Below, in pieces: positions 38,446-48,969 of a stretch of 64,000 bases of DNA. The first letter of the stretch is position 1. Each line of letters opens with the position of its first letter. The stretch lies in assembly GCA_016217545.1 (NCBI GenBank), contig JACRHT010000011.1, positions 238,103 to 302,102 on the forward strand, read 5' to 3'. The notes beneath the pieces are model-generated. The model was not told the origin of the DNA. It did no database searches and saw nothing but the letters and a program-made list of their open reading frames with translations. Source of the DNA: Opitutia bacterium (GTDB lineage Bacteria > Verrucomicrobiota > Verrucomicrobiia > Opitutales > Opitutaceae). Both the position numbers and the translations under genes were made by a program.

Positions 38446-39233
38446 GCGAGCACCTCCGCCGCGGCGGGAAATTTCGCCGCGCGCACATCGGCCGCGTAAG
38501 CCGCCAGCGCGTCCTGCACGAGCCGCGCCCCATCGGCGTAGCGGCGGACGAACTTCGGCCGGAACTCCGGATCGAGCCCGAGCAGGTCCGTGACCACGAG
38601 CACCTGGCCCGCGGTTTCCAACCCGGCCCCGATGCCGATCGTCGGCACCGGCAACTCGGCCGTGATGGCCGCCGCGAGCGCCGCCGGCACGCACTCGAGC
38701 ACCACGGCAAACACTCCCAAGTCCGCCGCGCGTCGCGCATCGGCGCGAATGTCGTCCGCTTCGTCGAGCGAACGGCCTTGCACGCGATAGCCGCCGAGCT
38801 GGTGGATCGATTGCGGCGTGAGCCCGAGGTGGCCCATCACCGGAATGCCGCTGCCGACGAGATGCGCGATCACCTCCTCGTGTCCGGCCACGCCCTCGAG
38901 TTTCACCGCAGTCGCGCCGGCCTGCACCAGCGCACCCGCCGCTTCGACTGCCAGTTGCCGGCCGCGTCGATGCGCGAGGAAGGGCAAATCCGCCACCACG
39001 ACCAATTCGGGCGCGCCGCGCCGCACCGCCGCCGTGTGCGCCACCATCATCTCGAGCGTGGCATGCACCGTGGACGGAAAGCCGTGCACCGTCATCGCGA
39101 CGCTGTCGCCGACCAGCAACGCGTCGATGCCCGCGCGGGCCGCATGGCGCGCCATCAGGGCGTCGTAGGCCGTCGTCATGACGATCGGCCGGCGGGCGGC
39201 GTGCGCCGCGGAAAATTCGAGGATGCTCTTCAC
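38442..39233 (-). CDS. panB: ketopantoate hydroxymethyltransferase
   Basis: 263-aa enzyme adding a hydroxymethyl group from methylene-THF to ketoisovalerate. Start is GTG 39233 (KSILEFSAAHAAR follows). Motifs: VMTTAYDALMARHA, LLVGDSVAMTVHG, metal-binding Asp in VVADLPF, GHLGLTPQSIHQLGGYRVQG and TIGIGAG. First gene of the panBC-coaBC-coaX-panD operon. A 9-bp hairpin lies in its 5' leader (39245-39266). Confidence 0.95.
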   Translation of the reverse strand: MKSILEFSAAHAARRPIVMTTAYDALMARHAARAGIDALLVGDSVAMTVHGFPSTVHATLEMMVAHTAAVRRGAPELVVVADLPFLAHRRGRQLAVEAAGALVQAGATAVKLEGVAGHEEVIAHLVGSGIPVMGHLGLTPQSIHQLGGYRVQGRSLDEADDIRADARRAADLGVFAVVLECVPAALAAAITAELPVPTIGIGAGLETAGQVLVVTDLLGLDPEFRPKFVRRYADGARLVQDALAAYAADVRAAKFPAAAEVLA

Positions 39234-39244
39234 GGCGCTCCGGC

Positions 39245-39266
39245 GGTTTTCCGACGACGGAAAACC
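39245..39266. other. hairpin in the 5' leader of panB
   Basis: Perfect 9-bp inverted repeat GGTTTTCCG / CGGAAAACC with a 4-nt loop, just upstream of the panB GTG. It lies in the 320-bp panB-DHODH intergenic region (39234-39553), where I see no gene and no recognisable riboswitch. It may affect panB translation or be incidental. Confidence 0.5.
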
Positions 39267-39553
39267 CGCGGGCGCGGGAGCGAGGAGGACGGGAGTGCTT
39301 GTCGCATGGCGATCAGGCCTGAAGGTCCGAGGACGGAGTGGAAGTTAAGGGTGTCCGGTCGCGCACGAGTTCGCGCCAGACGCCGCGGAACGTTGCCAGC
39401 CGCCGGGCGCGCGCAAACAAATTCGCCCGCACTCCGCGTCACGCGCACACAAGCCGCGCACAGCGTTGGCCAAGTCCGGCGCAGCCGCCCACCCGCCCGC
39501 CGGGCATACTCGGCCGCCCTGCCTTCCCCGCCTCGCCCGCCTCCCCCGCGCCG

Positions 39554-40552
39554 ATGAATCTCACGACGAACTACCTTGGGCTGCAATTGAAGCATCCCAT
39601 CATGCCGGGGGCTTCCCCGCTGACCAACAACCTCGCGTCCATCCGCCAACTCGAGGACGCCGGCGCTTCCGCCATCGTGCTCGCTTCGCTCTTCGAGGAA
39701 CAGGTGCGGCTCACGCAGACCGAGCGGCTGAAACTCGAAAACCGCCTCTCCGAAGCCGATCCCCTCAACGAGCCCACGCGCTTCTTCGAGGGCAGCGACG
39801 CCTACGCCTTCGGACCCGACGAATATCTCGAACACATCTACCGCGCCAAGGTCGCCGTCGACATCCCCATCATCGCCTCGCTCAACGCCCGCACGCCCAC
39901 CACGTGGGTCGACTTTGCCCGCAGCGTGCAACAAGCCGGCGCCGACGCCATCGAGCTCAACCTCTACTTCCTGCCCACCGACACCGACACCACCGGCGCG
40001 CAAATCGAGGAGCGCATGCTCGAGATCGTCACGTCCGTGCGCGAGAATTCCTCGCTGCCGCTCGCGGTGAAACTCTCGCCGTTCTTCTCGTCGCTCCCGA
40101 ACTTCACCGAACGTCTCTACGCCGCCGGCGTGAAGAGCGTCGTCCTCTTCAATCGTTTCTACCAGCCCGACATCAACGTCCGCTTCCGCGAAGTCGCGCC
40201 GAAGCTCGAACTCTCCGACTCCTCCGAGCTGCTCCTCCGCCTTCGCTGGCTCGCGATCCTCAGCGGCCGCGTGCCCGTCGATCTCGCGGTCACCGGCGGC
40301 GTGCACACGCCGGTCGACGTCATCAAATCGATCCTCGCCGGCGCCGACACCGTGCAAGTGGTCTCCGCCTTGCTCCGCTACGGTCCCCAGCACCTGCGCT
40401 CGCTCGTGAACGGCCTCAAGTCCTACCTCGAGGAGCACCATTTCCGCTCGGTCGCCGAACTCCGCGGCAAACTCAGCCTCAAGAACAGCCCGAACCCCGA
40501 AGCCTACGAGCGCGCGAACTACGTGCACTCGCTCCTGTTCTGGGATCGGTAG
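39554..40552 (+). CDS. dihydroorotate dehydrogenase-like flavoprotein
   Basis: 332-aa TIM-barrel FMN protein starting at ATG 39554 (MNLTTNYLGLQLKHPIMPGA). It resembles the DHODH-like family: an early PIMPGASPLTNN flavin loop, LNLYFLPTD (Asn in the substrate strand), LAVKLSPFFSS (Lys) and VTGGVHTPVDVIKSILAGA for FMN phosphate. It differs enough from true PyrD that it may not make orotate; the annotated family is of uncertain substrate. Stand-alone, upstream of hflX. Confidence 0.85.
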   Translation: MNLTTNYLGLQLKHPIMPGASPLTNNLASIRQLEDAGASAIVLASLFEEQVRLTQTERLKLENRLSEADPLNEPTRFFEGSDAYAFGPDEYLEHIYRAKVAVDIPIIASLNARTPTTWVDFARSVQQAGADAIELNLYFLPTDTDTTGAQIEERMLEIVTSVRENSSLPLAVKLSPFFSSLPNFTERLYAAGVKSVVLFNRFYQPDINVRFREVAPKLELSDSSELLLRLRWLAILSGRVPVDLAVTGGVHTPVDVIKSILAGADTVQVVSALLRYGPQHLRSLVNGLKSYLEEHHFRSVAELRGKLSLKNSPNPEAYERANYVHSLLFWDR

Positions 40553-40591
40553 CTCTCCATTTCCCTTTGCCATCGCGAGCCCGGCATTGCC

Positions 40592-40607
40592 GGGCGTGGC
40601 GATCCAG
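40592..40607. repeat. GGGCGTGGCGATCCAG motif copy 2 with adjacent hairpin
   Basis: The 16-nt motif is identical to 8775-8790 in another intergenic region. Here it follows a GCCCGGCA/TGCCGGGC hairpin (40579-40595). It is a candidate dispersed intergenic repeat, lying between the DHODH-like gene and hflX. Confidence 0.55.
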
Positions 40608-40671
40608 CTGACCCACTCAGCCGCCCCGCCGCATTTGACTCCCGCCCGCGCCGGCGCACGCTCTGCCCTAC

Positions 40672-42006
<1,335 letters not shown>

Positions 42007-42157
42007 AACGCGCCACTCGCGCGTCAAGCTGCGGAATTTTCCGACCACCGCGTCGCGCCCCGGCGTCCTCCGCGAAAGGTCCGAATCCGCGCTTCGATTT
42101 CGGATTGCGGCCGCGTGCATTCGCTCCGAGTTGACCACGGCGCACGCGCGTTCCCCC

Positions 42158-42667
42158 ATGCCAACCTTTCGCCTGAACATCAACGGGCAGACCCATAGCG
42201 TCGAAGCCCCGGCGGACACCCCGCTGCTCTGGATCCTCCGCGACAATCTCCAGCTCACCGGCACGAAATTCGGCTGCGGCCAGGGCCTCTGCGGCGCCTG
42301 CACCGTGCACCTCAACGGCGTGCCCGTCCGCTCCTGCCAGATGCCCGTCTCCGTCGTAGCCGGCATGCCGATCACGACGATTGAAGGCCTCGATCCCGCC
42401 GGCGCGCACCCGTTGCAAAAAGCCTGGTGCGACCACGACGTCTCGCAGTGCGGCTACTGCCAGCCCGGCCAGATCATGACCGCCGCCGCGCTGCTGAAAT
42501 CCAATCCCGCGCCCTCCGACACCGACATCGACTCCGCGATGTCAGGCAACCTCTGCCGCTGCGGCACCTACCTCCGCATCCGCGCCGCGATCAAGGACGC
42601 CGCCAGCCTCAACGTCCCCGCGAGCGTCCCCGCCACGACGACAGCGAACTCCGGAGGTGTGAAATGA
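42158..42667 (+). CDS. [2Fe-2S] subunit of a molybdenum hydroxylase (IorA-like)
   Basis: 169-aa small subunit starting at ATG 42158. Two 2Fe-2S clusters are encoded: [15 protein letters not shown]...RSCQ (plant-ferredoxin type, about 41-67) and CGYCQPGQ...CRCGTY (about 100-145). The architecture matches the alpha subunit of isoquinoline 1-oxidoreductase-type enzymes. Its stop overlaps the large subunit start in ATGA. No FAD subunit lies nearby. Confidence 0.94.
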   Translation: MPTFRLNINGQTHSVEAPADTPLLWILRDNLQLTGTKFGCGQGLCGACTVHLNGVPVRSCQMPVSVVAGMPITTIEGLDPAGAHPLQKAWCDHDVSQCGYCQPGQIMTAAALLKSNPAPSDTDIDSAMSGNLCRCGTYLRIRAAIKDAASLNVPASVPATTTANSGGVK

Positions 42668-44862
42668 GCGCCGATTCCTCCGCCTTTTCCCGTCGCGAAT
42701 TTCTCCGCCTCACCGCGCTCGCCGGCGGCGGTTTCGCGCTCGGCTATGTGCTGCCGCGCGACCTCCTCGCCCAAGCCACGCCGCTCGACAACACCCTTCG
42801 CGCGTTCACGCCCAACGCCTTCATCCGCATCGAGCCGAGCGGCCTCGTCACCCTCGTCGCGAAGAACCCCGAGTTCGGCCAAGGCGTGAAGACCACGCTG
42901 CCCATGATCCTCGCCGAGGAACTCGACGTGGACTTCGCCTCCGTGCGCATCGAGCAGGGCAATCTCGATCCGCAACTCGGCTTCCAGCTCTCCGGCGGCA
43001 GCACGTCCGTGCCGACCAACTACCTGCCGCTGCGCCGTGCGGGCGCGGTCGCGCGCCACCAACTCGTCGCCGCCGCGGCGCAAACGTGGAACGTGCCCGC
43101 CACCGAGCTCACCACCGACAAAGGCCGGGTGAAGCACGCCGTCACCGGCCGCATGCTCAGCTACGGCGAACTCGCGACGAAGGCCGCGCAACTCCCGCTG
43201 CCCGACGAAAACTCGGTGCCGCTGAAACCCATCGCCGACTTCAAGCTCCTCGGCTCGCGCGTCGGCGGCGTGGACAATCCCGCCATCGTCACCGGCCGCG
43301 TGCGCTTCGGCCTCGACCAACACGTGCCCGGCCTGCGCATCGCCGTTTTCGAAAAATGCCCCGTCTTCGGCGGCCGCGTCCGCTCGGCCAATCTCGACGA
43401 CATTCGCGGCCAGCCGGGCGTGCGCCATGCGTTCGTCATCGAGGGCGGCAGCGACCTCGAAACGCTCGTGCCCGGCGTCGCCATCGTCGCCGACAACACC
43501 TGGGCCGCCTTTAACGCCCGCCGTCGCCTCCGCGTGGATTGGGATTTCGGCCCCGGCGCCGCGCAGAGCACCGACGGCTTCGACCGCGAAGCCACCGCCC
43601 GCGCCACGCAACCCGGCGCGCCCGTGCTCGTCGCGGGCGATGCCGAAGCCGCGCTCGCCGCCGCCGCGCGCCAGCTCACCGCGAGTTATTCCTATCCCTA
43701 CATCGCCCACGCGACGATGGAGCCGATGAACTGCACGGCGATTCCGAAGCCCGACGGCGGCCTCGAACTCCTCGTGCCCACGCAAATGCCGCAGCGCGTC
43801 GTCGACCAGATCAACGAGGTGCTCAAGGTGCCGAAGAACAAAATCGTCCCGAAGGTCGTGCGCATGGGCGGCGCGTTCGGACGGCGCTACATGCACGACT
43901 ACGCGATGGAGGCCGCCGCCATCGCGCTCAAGTGCGGCGAATCCGTGAAACTCACCTGGACGCGCGAGGACGACATGCGTCACGACTTCTATCGCCCGAC
44001 CGGCTGGCATCACCTCCGCGCCGGTCTCGACGCCGCGGGCAACTTCGTCGCGCTGCACGACCGGTTCATCACCGTCGGCCTCAACACGAGCGAGAAGCCC
44101 GGTTTCTGCGCCGAGTTCGTCGGGGAGAATTTCCCCTTCAACGCCGTGCCGCACGTCCGCGTCGAGCAGCACATCCTCAACACCAACATCCCGCTCGGTC
44201 CGCTCCGCGCCCCCGTCGCCAACACGCACGCGTTCGTCACCGAGTCGTTCCTCGACGAGATCGCGCACGCCACCGGCCGCGACCCGCTCGCACTGCGACT
44301 CGACCTGCTCGGCGCCGATCGCGTGCTGCCGAAGATCAACTTCAACACCGGACGCATGAAGTCCGTGCTTCGCGGTGTCGCCGACGACGCCAAGTGGGGC
44401 CGCACGTTCCCACGCGGCGAAGGCCTCGGTCTCGCGAGCTACTACAGCCACGCCGGCTACTTCGCCGAAGTCGTGCACGCCAGTGTCGCACCCGACGGCA
44501 CGCTGAAAGTGCACGAGGTCTGGGTCGTCGCCGACGTCGGCCCGATCATGAACCTCAGCGGCGCGGAAAACCAAGTGCAGGGCTCCGTCGTGGACGCGCT
44601 CGGCGCCGCGTGGCTGCAGGAGATCACCGTCGAGCGCGGCGCGGTCGTGCAGGGCAACTTCAACGACTACCCGCTGCTCCGCATCGACGCCGCGCCGCCG
44701 CGCGTCAACGTGCGCTTCCTCCAGAGCGACAACCCGCCGACCGGACTCGGCGAGCCCGGCTACCCGCCGCTGCCGCCCGCACTCTGCAACGCGATCTTCG
44801 CCGCCACCGGCAAACGCATCCGCCGCCTCCCGCTCACGCGCAACGACCTGCGCTGGAGTTGA
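42664..44862 (+). CDS. molybdopterin-binding subunit of a molybdenum hydroxylase (IorB-like)
   Basis: 732-aa large subunit starting with a Tat signal ([15 protein letters not shown]), so it is folded in the cytoplasm with its molybdenum cofactor and exported. Substrate- and cofactor-binding motifs include [45 protein letters not shown] and [16 protein letters not shown] (near the C-terminal Glu of the active site). It pairs with the 2Fe-2S subunit, without an FAD subunit, giving an IorAB-type N-heterocycle or aldehyde oxidoreductase. Electrons may go to a c-type cytochrome; none is encoded here. Substrate unknown. Confidence 0.93.
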   Translation: MSADSSAFSRREFLRLTALAGGGFALGYVLPRDLLAQATPLDNTLRAFTPNAFIRIEPSGLVTLVAKNPEFGQGVKTTLPMILAEELDVDFASVRIEQGNLDPQLGFQLSGGSTSVPTNYLPLRRAGAVARHQLVAAAAQTWNVPATELTTDKGRVKHAVTGRMLSYGELATKAAQLPLPDENSVPLKPIADFKLLGSRVGGVDNPAIVTGRVRFGLDQHVPGLRIAVFEKCPVFGGRVRSANLDDIRGQPGVRHAFVIEGGSDLETLVPGVAIVADNTWAAFNARRRLRVDWDFGPGAAQSTDGFDREATARATQPGAPVLVAGDAEAALAAAARQLTASYSYPYIAHATMEPMNCTAIPKPDGGLELLVPTQMPQRVVDQINEVLKVPKNKIVPKVVRMGGAFGRRYMHDYAMEAAAIALKCGESVKLTWTREDDMRHDFYRPTGWHHLRAGLDAAGNFVALHDRFITVGLNTSEKPGFCAEFVGENFPFNAVPHVRVEQHILNTNIPLGPLRAPVANTHAFVTESFLDEIAHATGRDPLALRLDLLGADRVLPKINFNTGRMKSVLRGVADDAKWGRTFPRGEGLGLASYYSHAGYFAEVVHASVAPDGTLKVHEVWVVADVGPIMNLSGAENQVQGSVVDALGAAWLQEITVERGAVVQGNFNDYPLLRIDAAPPRVNVRFLQSDNPPTGLGEPGYPPLPPALCNAIFAATGKRIRRLPLTRNDLRWS

Positions 44863-44918
44863 CGCGCCAGCGCGGTAACCGCCACCGGCATCGGACGTCT
44901 ACCGGAGCATTCCGCCTC

Positions 44919-46013
44919 ATGCGCCTCAATCCCGCCTGCCTTGTCCTCCTGCTTCTCGGCGTTAGCCCGGCCGTCGCCGCTCCTACTCCGCCCGCCCAAC
45001 CGGCGGGCGGCCCCGGCGGAGCCGACTACGCCTACGCCAACGTCGCATCGCACAGCACCGGCGAGGCCGGCGACGACGTCACGGTTTTCTGGCCCGAGAA
45101 ATCCACCGCCGAAAAGCTGCCGGTCATCGTCTTCGCGCACGGCTGGGGCGCCGTGAAGCCGGAGCACTACCTCGCCTGGATTCACCATCTCGCGCGCCAC
45201 GGCGCGTTCGTGCTCTATCCGCGCTATCAAAAGAGCCTGCGCGCCCAGCCGACGGAGTTCACCCCGAACGCTGTCACCGGCGTGAAGCGCGGCCTCGAGT
45301 GGCTCGCGACTCAGAAGCACCTCCCGCGCGCCGACCTCGCGCGTATCGCCGCCGTTGGGCACTCCGCCGGCGGCGTGCTCGCCGCGAATCTCACCGTCGC
45401 CCTCCCGGCCGCCGGCCTGCCCTCGCCGAAAGCCGTCATGTGCGTCGAGCCCGCCGTCCTCGAGCGCGACGGCAAGCCGCTCGTCCCGCTGAGCGATCTC
45501 GCCAAAGTTCCGGCCGCGACGCTCCTCCTCACGCTCTCCGGCGATGCCGATAAACTCGTCGGCGACACCGGCGCCCGCCGCATCTACGAATCCGCCACCG
45601 CCGTGCCGGCCGAAAACAAGGACTGGCTCGAACTCCGCTCCGACGACCACGGCACGCCCGCACTTGCGGCGACCCACCGCGCGCCCGCCGCGCCGCTGCC
45701 CGGCTTCACCCCGCCGAAGCGCGAGGAGCCGAAGGGATTCATCCGGAAACGCATCGCCGAAAAAGCCAAGGAACGCCTCGCCGAGCGCGGGCTCGATCTC
45801 GACTCATCCACCCAGGAGCCACCGGTCACCGACGCGCTCGACTATCACGGCACGTGGCGGCTCTTCGACGCGCTCTGCGCCGCGGCCTTCGAAAACAAAT
45901 TCCGCGACGTCGCGCTCGGCGGCGGTCCGGCGCAGCTCGACATGGGCCAGTGGAGCGACAGCACGCCGGTGAAACCCCTCGCGCGCCGCAGTCCGCTCCG
46001 CCCCGCGCCGTAG
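44919..46013 (+). CDS. exported alpha/beta hydrolase
   Basis: 364-aa hydrolase (chlorophyllase/dienelactone-hydrolase-like) with signal peptide MRLNPACLVLLLLGVSPAVAA. The oxyanion and nucleophile elbow are LPVIVFAHGWGAV and AAVGHSAGGVLAANL (Ser about 154). The acid may lie in TLSGDADKLVGD and the His in SDDHGTP or LDYHGTWRLF. An unusual charged helical insert (KGFIRKRIAEKAKERLAERGL) lies between the acid and the C-terminal segment. Substrate unknown. Confidence 0.85.
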   Translation: MRLNPACLVLLLLGVSPAVAAPTPPAQPAGGPGGADYAYANVASHSTGEAGDDVTVFWPEKSTAEKLPVIVFAHGWGAVKPEHYLAWIHHLARHGAFVLYPRYQKSLRAQPTEFTPNAVTGVKRGLEWLATQKHLPRADLARIAAVGHSAGGVLAANLTVALPAAGLPSPKAVMCVEPAVLERDGKPLVPLSDLAKVPAATLLLTLSGDADKLVGDTGARRIYESATAVPAENKDWLELRSDDHGTPALAATHRAPAAPLPGFTPPKREEPKGFIRKRIAEKAKERLAERGLDLDSSTQEPPVTDALDYHGTWRLFDALCAAAFENKFRDVALGGGPAQLDMGQWSDSTPVKPLARRSPLRPAP

Positions 46014-46021
46014 CCGCGCGC

Positions 46022-46753
46022 TCAGTCGCCGAACACCGCGTAGAACGCCATCCCGTAGCACTCGCGCAGTGCCAGTTCGGTTTTTCCGAGCGCGCCCGCG
46101 CTCGGGATCCAATCGAGATACGGCAGCGCACGGTTCGGCAGCGCGCGGAAATCCACCGGAAACGGCACCAGCTCCACGCCGGCCTTCTTGAACAACCGCA
46201 TCGCACGCGGCAGGTGCCACGCCGACGTCACGAGCACGACGCGCTTGAGGCCGTGCTGCGCCGCATAGCGCTTCAATTGCGCGGCTTCGTCCGCCGTGTT
46301 GCCCACCGCACCGATCACCGCCGTCTGCTCGCGCGGCACGCCGCGCTCCAGCGCCTCGCGTTGCAGTGCCGTGCCCTCCGAGCCGCGCGTGTCGCCGGTG
46401 AAAAGCACCACGCGCGCCTTGCCGCGCTGCACGATCTGCACGCCGGCCTCGAAGCGCTCGACCGCTTCGGACCATTCGGTGATGAGCCCCGACTCCTTGC
46501 CCGGCGAAAGAACGCCGCCCAACACGAGGACCGCGTCGCACTCGGGCAGGCTGCCGATGCTGCGCGCCGGGTAGGCGTTTTCCAGCGAGCGAAATAGCGC
46601 ATCCGCCACAACGCCGGTCGACGACGCCAGCAACACGACCGCCGCGAGCACAGCCGCCCAGCGCCATTTCTTCCACGCCGCGAGCAGGATGAGCAGGCTC
46701 ACGACTCCGATCGGCAGCACGAACACCGGCAGCAGCTTGTTGAAGAAAAGCAC
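46022..46753 (-). CDS. ElyC/YdcF (DUF218)-family envelope protein
   Basis: 243-aa protein. GTG 46753 gives a start like E. coli ElyC (MLFFNKLLPVFVLPIG), better than the TTG at 46783. Two N-terminal membrane helices (about 5-30 and 35-55) precede the DUF218 domain with DAVLVLGGVLSPGKES, VLFTGDTRGSEG, EQTAVIGAVGNTADEA and VLVTSAWHLPRA. ElyC influences peptidoglycan assembly in E. coli; the catalytic activity is unproven. Confidence 0.87.
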   Translation of the reverse strand: MLFFNKLLPVFVLPIGVVSLLILLAAWKKWRWAAVLAAVVLLASSTGVVADALFRSLENAYPARSIGSLPECDAVLVLGGVLSPGKESGLITEWSEAVERFEAGVQIVQRGKARVVLFTGDTRGSEGTALQREALERGVPREQTAVIGAVGNTADEAAQLKRYAAQHGLKRVVLVTSAWHLPRAMRLFKKAGVELVPFPVDFRALPNRALPYLDWIPSAGALGKTELALRECYGMAFYAVFGD

Positions 46754-46798
46754 GCGGGAGCCAAACCGCCCCGGCCGGACCAAGTCAACCGCCCCGTC

Positions 46799-48112
46799 TT
46801 AGCCAGACGGACCCCTCATCGCACCGCGGAGCGGGATCTCGATGCACGCGCGGAAGCCGGTCGTCGTGTTTTCCAGACGAAGGCGACCGCCATGCAGGCG
46901 CACGAACCGGTCGGCGATGGTGAGGCCGAGTCCCGCCCCCCGCGTCGAACGCGACCCGTCCTCCCGGGCAAAGGGTTGGATGTAGTCCGCCGGGGCGCCG
47001 CGACGGATGCCGGGGCCGTGGTCGGAAACTGAAACCGTCACCTCGCCGGGCGCGGCGCGAGTCTCCAAGCGCACGACGCCCTCGCCGTAGCGCACGGCGT
47101 TGTCGACCAGGTTGTCCAACACGCGACGGATCGAATTCGGGCGGAAGGCGAACGGTGCCACCTGCCCGAGGACGATCTCGATGTCGTGACCGCGTTCCGC
47201 AAACCGCCGGCCGGTCTCCCGGACCAGCGTATCGAGGTCGTGCATCCCAGGCCGCTCCTCGCTTCCGTCGCGGGCGTAATCGAGAAATTGCCGGAGGATC
47301 GCGTCCATGTCCTCGATGTCGTGGACCATGGCAGGATCGTGCGGCGCGGCCATTTCCACGGCGATGCGCAGACGGGTGAGCGGTGTGCGGAGGTCGTGTG
47401 AGATGCCGGCGAGCATGAGCCGGCGATCGGCCTCGAGTTTCACGAGGTCGCGCGACATCTGGTTGAATCCCTCGCAGAGCGCGCGGATTTCCTCCGGCCC
47501 CTTCGTGGCCAGGATCGCCGGCGGCTCGCCGCGCCCGATGGCTCGGGCCGCTTCGGTGACGTAGCGCAATTGTCGCGTGAGCCGGAACACGATCAGGTAG
47601 GATCCTCCCACGGCCAGCGCCAGCAGCAGCGAGATCAGCAGAAACTTGGCCGAAGTGACGACGCCTTGATCCGGCTCCGTCAGGAATTTCAGCCAAAAGT
47701 ATTGTCCGCGCGCGGGAAAACGCAGCCAGGTGATTTCCACTTCTTTTTCCCGGAGACAAAGCGCCGACGGCCCAAACCGCTCCTGCAACCGCTCGCTCAG
47801 GTCGCCCGGAATATCGTCGGGGTCGTGCGCGATCATTTCCGGTCGAGGTTGGGAATCCGGAAGAATCTCCAATGCGTCGAACCTCGGCAGGCGCAGCGTT
47901 CGCAGGGAGGACAGGTCGGCGTCGGGAGGCTGGCTCTCGATCAACGCCTGGGCCATCGCGACCATATCGACGATCTGCCGCCCGTAGGCAGGTTTCACCT
48001 GGGTCTCCAGGAGATAGTGCGCCGTCGCGGTCCAGAAGATCTGGCCAATCACGAGCAGGGTTCCGAGGTAGAGCGCGGTGCGCCCCAAAAGGGTCTTGGC
48101 AAAGAGTCTCAT
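46799..48112 (-). CDS. EnvZ-type sensor histidine kinase
   Basis: 437-aa inner-membrane kinase starting at ATG 48112. Two helices (about 13-33 and 150-172) flank a periplasmic sensor region. HAMP is about 175-225 (AIGRGEPP), HisKA has LAGISHDLRTPLTRL, and HATPase motifs include NLVDNAVRYGE, DHGPGI and RGAGLGLTIADRFV. The ATG overlaps the stop of the response regulator as ATGA; together they form an OmpR-type pair just divergent from the RND efflux operon. Confidence 0.95.
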   Translation of the reverse strand: MRLFAKTLLGRTALYLGTLLVIGQIFWTATAHYLLETQVKPAYGRQIVDMVAMAQALIESQPPDADLSSLRTLRLPRFDALEILPDSQPRPEMIAHDPDDIPGDLSERLQERFGPSALCLREKEVEITWLRFPARGQYFWLKFLTEPDQGVVTSAKFLLISLLLALAVGGSYLIVFRLTRQLRYVTEAARAIGRGEPPAILATKGPEEIRALCEGFNQMSRDLVKLEADRRLMLAGISHDLRTPLTRLRIAVEMAAPHDPAMVHDIEDMDAILRQFLDYARDGSEERPGMHDLDTLVRETGRRFAERGHDIEIVLGQVAPFAFRPNSIRRVLDNLVDNAVRYGEGVVRLETRAAPGEVTVSVSDHGPGIRRGAPADYIQPFAREDGSRSTRGAGLGLTIADRFVRLHGGRLRLENTTTGFRACIEIPLRGAMRGPSG

Positions 48113-48828
48113 TCTGTTTCGTCGGGCACGAACACGTAGCCGAAGCCCCACACGGTTTGGATGTAGCGCGGCTTCGCGGAATCCGCCTCGACGAGGCGAC
48201 GCACGCGCGAGACCTGCACGTCCATGCTGCGGTCGTGGATGCCGTGCTCCTTGCCGCGCGCAAGGTCCATGAGCTTGTCGCGCGAGAGCGGCGTGTGCGG
48301 ATGCCGGACGAGCGCCTCCAGCACCGCGAACTCGCCGGTGGTCATCATGAGCTTCTCGCCGGCACGACTGAGTTCGCGCGTGCGCAGGTTCAGTTCGCAG
48401 GCGCCGAGGCGCACGACCTGCGGCAGCGGCGACGGCGCGCCGCGGACCGCCGCGGGTTGGCGGCGCCGGAGCACGGCGTTGATGCGCGCCACGAGTTCGC
48501 GCGGGCTGAAGGGCTTCGACACATAGTCGTCGGCACCGACTTCCAAGCCGACGACCCGGTCGACTTCGTCCCCTTTTGCCGTGAGGATGATGATGGGGAC
48601 CTCCTCTCCCCGCGCGCGCAACCGCCGGCAAAGCGAAAGACCGTCCTCGCCCGGGAGCATCAGATCGAGGATGAGGAGCTTAACCGGGTGCGCGGCGAGC
48701 ATCTCGTCGAGGCGCCGCCCGCTGGCGAGCGTGAGCACCGCAAAGCCCTGCTCCTTCAGGTAGCGATCCAGGAGCGCCCGCGTGCGGGTGTCGTCTTCCA
48801 CGATCAAAAGTTTGGTCGGTGCCTCCAT
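48109..48828 (-). CDS. OmpR-type response regulator
   Basis: 239-aa regulator. Receiver domain has KLLIVEDDTRTR, phosphoacceptor in LLILDLMLPGEDG (about residue 55), T in IILTAK and Lys in VSKPFSPRE. Winged helix C-terminus has MMTTGEFAVLEALVRHPHTPLSRD (OmpR signature) and VDVQVSRVRRLV-like recognition helix, ending TVWGFGYVFV. Probably binds the GGACAAA repeats in the divergent region (48829-48969) and controls the downstream barrel/RND genes, by inference. Confidence 0.95.
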   Translation of the reverse strand: MEAPTKLLIVEDDTRTRALLDRYLKEQGFAVLTLASGRRLDEMLAAHPVKLLILDLMLPGEDGLSLCRRLRARGEEVPIIILTAKGDEVDRVVGLEVGADDYVSKPFSPRELVARINAVLRRRQPAAVRGAPSPLPQVVRLGACELNLRTRELSRAGEKLMMTTGEFAVLEALVRHPHTPLSRDKLMDLARGKEHGIHDRSMDVQVSRVRRLVEADSAKPRYIQTVWGFGYVFVPDETE

Positions 48829-48830
48829 GA

Positions 48831-48960
48831 TTTGTCCGAGCTATGACAGGTCCGCGGACCGAAGGGAGACTCGGAGGTGTAACAAAATGTTTCCCGCCGT
48901 CGTGTCGGAAACAATCTTTTGCACTCCGGGCGGGGACAAAGCCGGCAGAGGCGGGACAAA
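48831..48960. promoter_or_regulatory. candidate OmpR-family binding repeats
   Basis: In the divergent region between the response regulator and the barrel gene, GGACAAA occurs at 48934-48940 and 48954-48960, exactly 20 bp apart and on the same helical face. Its complement TTTGTCC is at 48831-48837. OmpR-type regulators often bind such direct repeats. Assignment is by context only. Confidence 0.45.
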
Positions 48961-48969
48961 TGCACCCGG

